Positions 57,584 to 64,000 of a stretch of 64,000 bases of DNA are shown piece after piece (within the stretch, counting starts at the first letter, position 1; each line of letters begins with the position of its first letter). A program made the position numbers and the translations under genes. Location: assembly GCA_029641185.1 (NCBI GenBank), contig JAPWGK010000005.1:806001-870000 (forward strand), in the 5' to 3' direction. Under the pieces are notes generated by a model. The model saw nothing but the letters and a program-made list of their open reading frames with translations, had not been told where the DNA came from and did not search any database. This DNA is from Pseudofabraea citricarpa (taxonomy: Eukaryota > Ascomycota > Leotiomycetes > Helotiales > Dermateaceae).

Positions 57584-59042
57584 ATGGCCGAAACAACAGT
57601 AACACTCAATAATGGCGAGGCTGCTCGAAACGAGAATACCAATGGTCATACTTACACAGCACCCGAGAATATTAATGATGCTCCAGACAGAGTCAAGTTT
57701 GCGTATGTTTCCTCGGTAACATGGCTGCTCTTCACTGATAGACTTTAGTTATTGGGTTCCCAATGTATCTGGTGGTTTGGTTATCTCTAAGATCCCACAG
57801 AAGACAAAGTAAGCTCTTTGGAGATACTTCACCACTTGAGACTAACACTTAGACAGGTGGGACTATGAATCGAACGTAAAGTATGCACAAACAGCAGAGA
57901 ATGTGGGATTTGAATACGCCTTGACTCAAATTCGTTTCATGGCAGGATACGGAGCTGTAAGTTAGGTATCCATCATAAAATATCCAGGGTCTTTGCTGAA
58001 ATGATGCAACCAGGAAAACCAACACGAATCTGTCTCCTTCTCACAAGCTCTTCTGCACAGAACAAAGAAATTAAACGTCATTGCTGCCTTGTTACCCGGG
58101 CCTTGGAATCCTACTGTTGCAGCAAAACAGATCGCTAGTATTGATCATTATACCAACGGCCGGATCTCGGTGAATGTTGTGTCGGGATGGTTCAAGGCGG
58201 AATTCACAAGTATTGGCCAATGGTGGTTGGAACACGCTGAGCGTTACAGGTAGTGCTCACCACAAGAGCCTTCGAATGGAAGCTAACGTTACTGCAGACG
58301 CTCCCGTGAGTTCATTGAGTGTCTGAAAGGAATTTGGACCGAAGAGAAGTTCACCTACCGAGGCGATTTCTACCAATTCCACGACTACCCACTCTCCCCA
58401 AAACCACTGTCTCTGCCCGGACGTCCACATCCGCTGATTTTCCAAGGAGGAAACTCGATTGACGCCCGCGAGAACGGTGCTTCCGTCTCGGACTACTACT
58501 TCATGAACGGCAATACTCTTGAAGGCTTCCAGGAACAAATAGCCGACGTCAAAGCACGCGCCGCAAAGCTAGGTCGTGAATCGCAAATCCACTTCGCGGT
58601 TAACGGGTTCGTGATCGTGAAGGAGACGGAAGAAAAAGCGATCCGCCTACTGCAAGAAATTCAAGGAAAGGCCGATCGCGAAGCTGTCAATGCCTTTGGC
58701 GACGCCGTGAAGCAGGCTGGCAGCTCCACTGGCGACAAGAAGGGAATGTGGGCCAACAGCAAATTCGAGGATCTGGTCCAGTACAACGACGGGTTCAAGA
58801 CCAAGCTGATCGGTACCAAAGAGCAGATCGCCGACCGGCTCTTGCTGTTGAAGAGTTTGGGTATTGATATCGTGCTTGTAGCCTTCCTGCATTACGACGA
58901 GGATATTGAGATTTTTGGTCGGGAAGTTTTACCACTTGTCAGGAAACTTGAAGCTGAAGGCAGGGGAAAGAATGCGGATGATGAGATTGAGAGGACTGGG
59001 GAGGTTTATCGAGCACGAAAGGTAGAGGAGGTCACTAAGTAG
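57584..59042 (+). CDS. SfnG-like FMN-dependent dimethylsulfone monooxygenase
   Basis: Five exons from 57584 (first ends 57702) to 59042 give about 419 residues of the bacterial luciferase-like (LLM) flavin monooxygenase class. Nearly every SfnG mark is present: FAYWVPNVSGGLVISKIPQ (residues 39-57), AENVGFEYALTQIRF, GYGAENQHESVSFSQALL, AALLPGPWNPTVAAKQIASI, NGRISVNVVSGWFKAEF, WLEHAERYRRSREF and HPLIFQGGNS. Bacterial SfnG uses FMNH2 from a separate reductase and oxygen to cleave dimethylsulfone to methanesulfinate and formaldehyde; a related alkyl sulfone is possible here. Extra polar residues at both ends are fungal additions. No flavin reductase gene is seen within the window. It lies head-to-tail between the MDR gene and the SnoaL-like gene. 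Confidence 0.92.
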
Positions 59043-59420
59043 AGAGTAACAGGCAAGTAAGCGACTGGTCGTCGCGTGGTCTTTCAGGTATACCCACACA
59101 ACTGTCTTAATTCTTTTCAAGCCAAGCTGATGGGGTTCCAAGTTTTCCTTAGAATAATGACGAATCATTCAGATTGAATTCCTCATGCTTTATCGGCGTT
59201 GCTGATAAATTTCCCTTCCTCGATGGACTTAGTCCAGTGCCTCGGAGACTTTTGCCAGCACCAAAAAGTCTCCGGGCATTTGTCAGCACGTGACCTTGTT
59301 GAGTATATAGATGCAGATATCTTCTTACTGGCATTTCCTTCCAGTATCACTTGCTAATTCGCAGATTTCAATTCAATTGTCTTCCATAATCCAGGACAGG
59401 AGACAAAAGCATCTTTGACA
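59043..59420. other. Short intergenic
   Basis: Spacer between two plus-strand cluster genes; promoter of the SnoaL-like gene. Nothing else seen. Confidence 0.5.
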
Positions 59421-60176
59421 ATGCCTCTTACCAACATCTCCACCCGATCTCGTGATGAAGTCCGTGATTGGCTTAAAGCGGTACTACTTTCTTGCTCTTT
59501 TCCATATTTCCTACGTTGCTCTGGATCTGTCTCAGATGTGTTCGATCGCATCAAATAATGAAAATGAAGAAGTTTTACTGATGAAGAGAGGTGATGCTTA
59601 GTTCCACACAGCAGGCGATAGCCTCACCACGACAGATCTCCATAACTTCTATTACGAGAATACTCAGTTCCGCTACGCGAACAACGAGGAGTTATACGGG
59701 ATCAAGGATATCCGTGCTGTGCGTTTTCCTTTGATTTTTCTAGATCTCTCTCTCTCTCTCTCTAGCTTGAGAGGTGTAAGAGAAAGCCCAAAACTGATTG
59801 AGAAAACAGTTCTTCGATGCCGTGTTTCCGCTCTTGAAGAGTATGCACCACGAGGTTGTGCACTTCGGTATGTCTTTCTTTCTTTCTTTTTTTTTTTTTT
59901 TTTTTTTTTGGTGCTATTGTTTCCGCAAAAGGTAGGCGGCAAAGGGGAAAAGAAATTAACCGAGAGGAAATAGATGTCGTGGGTCGTACGGTCTATCTCC
60001 AGGCTAGCATCGCTTATGTCGTTGCCAATGACCCCGAGGACATCAAATTTGACATCCCGGCCTTCGCGGTATTTGTCTTCAATGAGGAGAATGGCTTGCT
60101 GGATCGTGTACAGATCTTTTTGGATGCGAGCCCGATTTTCGAGAGGGTTGGGAAGGTTGGTGCTGGGGAGGTCTGA
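59421..60176 (+). CDS. SnoaL/NTF2-like small protein
   Basis: Exons 59421-59480, 59602-59718, 59810-59867 and 59965-60176 give 148 residues. The layout is that of the NTF2-like superfamily (SnoaL branch): an N-terminal helix (RDEVRDWLKAFHTAGDS), LTTTDLHNFYYENTQFRYAN, YGIKDIRAFFDAVFPLLKSMHHEVVHF, then strands (RTVYLQASIAYVVAN, IPAFAVFVFN, LLDRVQIFLDASPIF). This cone-shaped fold often acts as a small isomerase, dehydratase or cyclase. The third intron contains a T run of about 22 bases. Its place downstream of the SfnG-like gene suggests co-function with it, but its reaction is unknown. The last acceptor (CCGAG) is weak. Confidence 0.78.
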
Positions 60177-61514
60177 AGGGAGGAAGATGGAGAAGAGAGA
60201 TGGATTTCTCTTATGATTGAGAAAGATGTAGGGGTAGTTTGTGATGTTAGGCTAAGGATTGGACGAGTATCCATGGAATGGGAAGTTCTTTTCCCATTGC
60301 ATCCTGCTTTGAATTTTCATCTGAACAAAGTCGCACTGAGCCAAGTCTGTCATCTCATCTTTCCGTGTGACTTGACTTTTCTGTGTAGTTTCCCAACCAC
60401 TGAAATCTTCATGGATCCTTAGCCTCCTCGCCACCAAGTTGCGGTGAGATATCAAAGACCCCTCTCGACTTCCCGTTTAATGCTGTACCACACATGTAGA
60501 AACGGTCAGGCGTCGTAAACTGTCACCTTGACAGTTATGCGGGAGAGTGCAGATGCGATGCCAATCTGACTGGAAGCGGGAGATGGTGGATTCAATGCAA
60601 GGGCTTGAACTCAGGGTCCAGCAGACATATGCAAGCAGTAAGGAGACCGAAGTTAGGTGTGGCACGTGACCATACACTCAGCACTTCGGCTTTCTTTCAG
60701 CTCTACAGGAATGAGTCCAGATTGCCAAAACAATGCATGCTCCCCGGAAAGAGAAGCCACAACAAAAAGAAAACAAAACATATTGTTGAGTCGCCATGCG
60801 GTAATGACTTGCGATCGACAAACAAGAGACTGCTACTGTACACTGCCCGACTTCGGCTCTCGCTTACCGAGAGTTAACTTGATGACCAGGCCAGGCCATG
60901 AGTTGAAATACTTGATTCCACACAGAAGGCTCCTTGTGGTCAAAAGCATAGAAGATCAAGAGCAAGATGGAGTGCAGGATAACGACGTATTTGATTTGCC
61001 TCTGGAATCTGGGCTTGGCTTGGCTTGGCTCCTTTGCTCCTCTTGCGCCATGGGCTGAAAAATTCAATCATCCAGAGGGACAAAATTTTCTCTGCCATGC
61101 ATGCATCGTCGCCGCGTCGAGTGCTTCCCGTGACGATGGATTGCATTAGACAGCGGCACCTAAAGACAAGATAGCTAAAGAAAAGACTGCGAGCGCCGCT
61201 TCCGAATGGTTGAGCAAACGGTGACTGCAATTTTTACATGTTCCCTTGTCCCTCGCCTACTGGTGTCTCGCCTGTCCAGCCAATGGGCAGCCCCGGATAG
61301 GACGTCACCCTAACCAAGAATGTGATTGAACAAAGCCGGACGCTCGTAGCTTCCTTCGCCAGCAAAAAGGTACTTTCGTACAACCCCACATCTCCCTGAT
61401 GACTTCTGACTTCTGACTCCTCATCCTGAACCGACCTTCTTCCTCTTCTTCAAAACCACCATCAATCCCTCCCCCATCAGCTGCCTCAGCTGTAATACCA
61501 GAACTGTTGCGCGT
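60177..61514. other. Intergenic and arginine gene promoter
   Basis: About 1.3 kb. No gene supported. The right part must carry the promoter and the start of the 5' leader of the carbamoyl-phosphate synthase gene; CT-rich runs at 61395-61490 fit a fungal core promoter. Confidence 0.5.
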
Positions 61515-61844
61515 ATGAGTGGGCGCCCGTCAATCTTCACTTCTCAGGTACGTTCAGTTCAATTGATGCTGGATTCCTTGTGGGCCGTCCTACACTACAC
61601 ACCGCCGGCCCTATCTCTGTTATCCAGACACCACGATACACGTCACAATTCGAACTCTGGATGCATCCCTTGAACTATATCCTCTCTTTGCTCACTCAAT
61701 CACAATCTGTCGTGCTCCAGCTAACCGTCGTGCCCTCGTAGGATTATCTTTCAGGTACAACCACCAGCATGCAGCGGAAATCCTTCACCGCCGATAGCTA
61801 ACGCTCACTCTGCAGATCACATCTGGAAAGCTTCAGTGAACTGA
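61515..61844 (+). CDS. Arginine attenuator peptide uORF (spliced)
   Basis: A 24-codon upstream frame in three exons (61515-61547, 61742-61754, 61816-61844) reads [11 protein letters not shown], then DYLS, then DHIWKASVN and TGA. This is the arginine attenuator peptide of fungal arg-2/CPA1 leaders, of the same length as in Neurospora. The known key residues are in place: Asp12 and Trp19, and the TSQDYLSDH core. In Neurospora and yeast the nascent peptide stalls the ribosome at its stop codon when arginine is plentiful, cutting translation of the downstream gene and triggering mRNA decay. The two introns (194 and 61 bases) lie in the leader; the AAP start is 389 genomic bases before the main ATG. 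Splice signals: CAG|GTACGT..TAG and G|GTACAA..CAG. Confidence 0.93.
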
Positions 61845-61903
61845 AAGCAGTCTCTGCCACCTAAGAACTACATCTACATATATCTCGATCATACTACTAC
61901 ACC

Positions 61904-63386
61904 ATGTTTTCTCGATTTGCAAAGCCGACGGCCATGAAGCCGGCTGGCCTGGCCCTCAATGCCAGATTCGCTCAACAGATTCGATTCTTGGCCACCGTCG
62001 AGGGCAGTGCAGGACGAGCTATGCCAGCCACCCGTCCTCGTGCTACCCCAATTTCCCACGACAGAGCAACGTTCACCATCAGGGTATGCAGCCTTGGAAG
62101 AGTAGTGGGAGGAGCTTGGCTGACAGAAATTTTCAGGATGGTCCAGTCTTCCACGGCAAAGCTTTCGGCGCAAAGTCTAATGTCTCCGGAGAAGCTGTCT
62201 TCACCACATCCCTCGTCGGATACCCCGAGTCAATGACTGACCCCTCATACCGCGGGCAGATCCTCGTCTTCACCCAACCTCTGATCGGAAACTATGGAGT
62301 CCCATCATCGGCACGCGATGAGCATGGACTTTTGAAATATTTTGAGTCACCAAACATCCAATGCGTGGGTGTTGTGGTGGCCGATTACGCTGAGAAGTAC
62401 AGCCATTGGACTGCTGTTGAGAGCTTGAGCGATTGGTGTGCGCGTGAGGGTGTGCCAGCTATCTCTGGTGTTGACACCCGTGCTATTGTCACCTACCTGC
62501 GAGAGGAGGGTTCTTCTTTGGCTCGAATTACCATTGGAGAGGAGTACGATGCCGATCAGGATGAAGCTTTCGTCGACCCCGAACAAATCAACCTCGTCAA
62601 GAAGGTTAGCACCAAGGCACCTTTCCACGTCAGCTCGCAGAATGGAGATATGCACGTAGCAGTCATCGACTGCGGTGTCAAGGAGAACATCTTGAGAAGT
62701 TTGGTCGGCCGCGGTGCTAGTGTCACCGTATTCCCATACGACTTCCCTATCCACAAGGTCGCTCACCACTTCGATGGTGTCTTCATCTCTAACGGACCGG
62801 GTGACCCAACCCATTGCCAAGAAACCGTCTACCATCTTCAACGATTGATGGAGTCTTCTCAAGTTCCTGTCTTTGGTATCTGCCTGGGACATCAACTTCT
62901 AGCTCTTGCAGCTGGCGCCCGGACCATCAAGCTCAAGTATGGAAACCGTGCACACAACATCCCAGCTCTTGACTTGACCACCGGTCAATGCCACATCACC
63001 AGTCAAAATCACGGATACGCTGTTGACATGACCACCCTTCCTTCCGAATTCAAGGAGTACTTTGTCAACTTGAACGATGGTAGCAACGAGGGTAAGTCTA
63101 TATCTGTCTGACTGATGGACGTCACTAATTTCGAATAGGCATGATCCACAAGACCCGCCCAATCTTCTCCACCCAATTCCATCCCGAAGCCAAGGGAGGA
63201 CCAATGGATTCTTCTTACCTTTTCGACATGTACATCGAGAACGTCCAGCGTTACAAGAAGAACCAAGCAGTGTATCCCGCCGGCAAGGACAACAAGCCAT
63301 CCCCACTTCTTGTAGACATTCTCTCCAAGGAGCGTGTTGGTGTTCAGCCTGCTCAGGCTGCAAGTCTTGCTGCTGCCGCCGCTTAG
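61904..63386 (+). CDS. arg-2: Carbamoyl-phosphate synthase, arginine-specific small chain
   Basis: Exons 61904-62083, 62137-63091 and 63139-63386 give 460 residues. A basic N-terminus without acidic residues at the start ([22 protein letters not shown]) fits mitochondrial import. The CPSase small-chain domain follows ([41 protein letters not shown]), then a class I glutamine amidotransferase: [13 protein letters not shown], the nucleophile Cys in [16 protein letters not shown], and the His-Glu pair in [10 protein letters not shown]. It supplies ammonia from glutamine to the large chain, making carbamoyl phosphate for arginine in mitochondria (EC 6.3.5.5). Controlled by the attenuator uORF upstream. 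The C-terminus is Ala-rich. Introns of 53 and 47 bases. Confidence 0.96.
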
Positions 63387-63838
63387 TTTTCGGATCTGGT
63401 TTGTTGGGTGGTATTGGATTTTAAGCAAGCTGGCGTTGGTTTTGGGATTCAGTTGCAGAAAGTTTGCGCTGTGTTTGTGATAGTTTTACGCTTGAGAAGA
63501 CGAAGGAATAAAAGTCTTTTATTCGAAATGCTGTCCAGTGTTCAGTTCAAGTGACCTAGTTTTCTAAATGCAGTTTTACAGTCTATTGTGATCATGTACA
63601 ATTCCAACTTGGCTATCAACGTTGTTTGTTCACACATGCTTCTTTTGTAAGGACTCAAGGATATCAGCGACCAACTGTATATTACTGTCGTCGCCCAGAC
63701 CTGCCAATCTTTTCTTTGACTGCGAAGGTGATTTCAAGTTGTCCAAAGCAAAGCAAAGTCATATTGGTCACTAGAACTGTTCATCATCTAGCTACGATCC
63801 ATACGAATTGCTCCCGCAGTCTAGGATAGATAAATTCT
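63387..63838. other. Convergent intergenic
   Basis: 3' UTR region of the carbamoyl-phosphate synthase gene, with an AATAAAAG poly(A)-like signal at about 63506. No gene. Confidence 0.5.
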
Positions 63839-64000
63839 CTATCCTCCATCTTCTGCACAAGACGGCGTCTGGTCTAACTCTACCTCATAAAGTTCTCCTC
63901 CATCTTCTGCCCTAGAGGGCATCTGATCCAACTCTACCTCAAACCGTTCTCCTCTATCTTCTGCCTAAGAGGGCGTCTGATCCAACTCTGCCTCATATTA
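63839..64000 (-). pseudogene. 3' end of a repeat-protein gene, cut by window edge
   Basis: Three copies of a 54-base unit (starts of the shared CATCTTCTGC at 63847, 63901 and, with one change, 63955). On the minus strand the unit reads as 18 residues, EVELDQTPSRAEDGGELY, in one frame, with TAG closing it at 63839. The rightmost copy has a TAG in place of an Arg codon, so either the frame is broken there or an intron ends nearby. The gene body lies beyond the window. Confidence 0.45.
63839..64000. repeat. 54-base tandem repeat, three copies, open to the right
   Basis: The period is exactly 54, a multiple of three, and substitutions keep most of the reading frame, which suggests coding origin. 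Confidence 0.9.

Noticed and set aside
1..64000. CRISPR arrays, bacterial operons or prophage-like regions
   Set aside because: The window is eukaryotic, with spliced genes throughout; no array of direct repeats with unique spacers was seen.

Overview
This is nuclear DNA of a filamentous ascomycete (Pezizomycotina); the gene set is compatible with Leotiomycetes, but that rank is only a guess. Reasons: about 20 protein genes interrupted by short (47-65 base) GT..AG introns with GTAAGT/GTATGT-like donors, typical fungal families (Zn2Cys6 regulator, rhodopsin-domain membrane protein, AzgA permease, FUN34/ATO transporter, DUF7730-like proteins), a tRNA-Gly with an intron after the anticodon, and an arginine attenuator peptide uORF in front of the arginine-specific carbamoyl phosphate synthetase gene.

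Left part (1-24 kb) looks accessory. Two divergent genes carry nucleotidyltransferase-fold cores (1.6-3.8 kb), then a START/Bet v1-like gene, then three kinase-like genes in a row (APH-type, protein-kinase-like, and APH-type with an N-terminal zinc finger), then an UNC93-like transporter with 16 exons. A tRNA-Ser(GCT), an inverted 3'-half copy of it, and gene relics (one with a Myb/SANT-like piece) fill 14.5-18 kb. A BTB/POZ protein with a repeat-rich tail lies at 19.7-22.3 kb, followed by a 1.9-kb AT-rich desert.

The middle (24-48 kb) holds more ordinary genes: electron transfer flavoprotein beta, a small membrane protein, a Zn2Cys6 factor, a rhodopsin-domain protein, an Acinus-like SAP/RSB protein beside a cyclin L-like gene (both tied to splicing in other organisms), a pepsin-type aspartic protease, a DUF7730-like protein, tRNA-Gly(TCC), a GPI-anchored expansin-like protein and an AzgA-type purine permease, then a shortened DUF7730-like gene.

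The right part (51-60 kb) is the most interesting: an SfnB/DszC-like flavin oxygenase, a FUN34/ATO transporter, a zinc-type MDR oxidoreductase, an SfnG-like dimethylsulfone monooxygenase and a SnoaL-like protein sit together around one divergent promoter region. This looks like a compact organosulfur (sulfone/sulfonate) utilisation cluster: import, FMN-dependent C-S bond cleavage and handling of the carbonyl product. The window ends with the arginine-specific CPS small subunit gene, controlled by its spliced uORF, and with 54-base repeats that read as an 18-residue repeat on the minus strand, running off the right edge.
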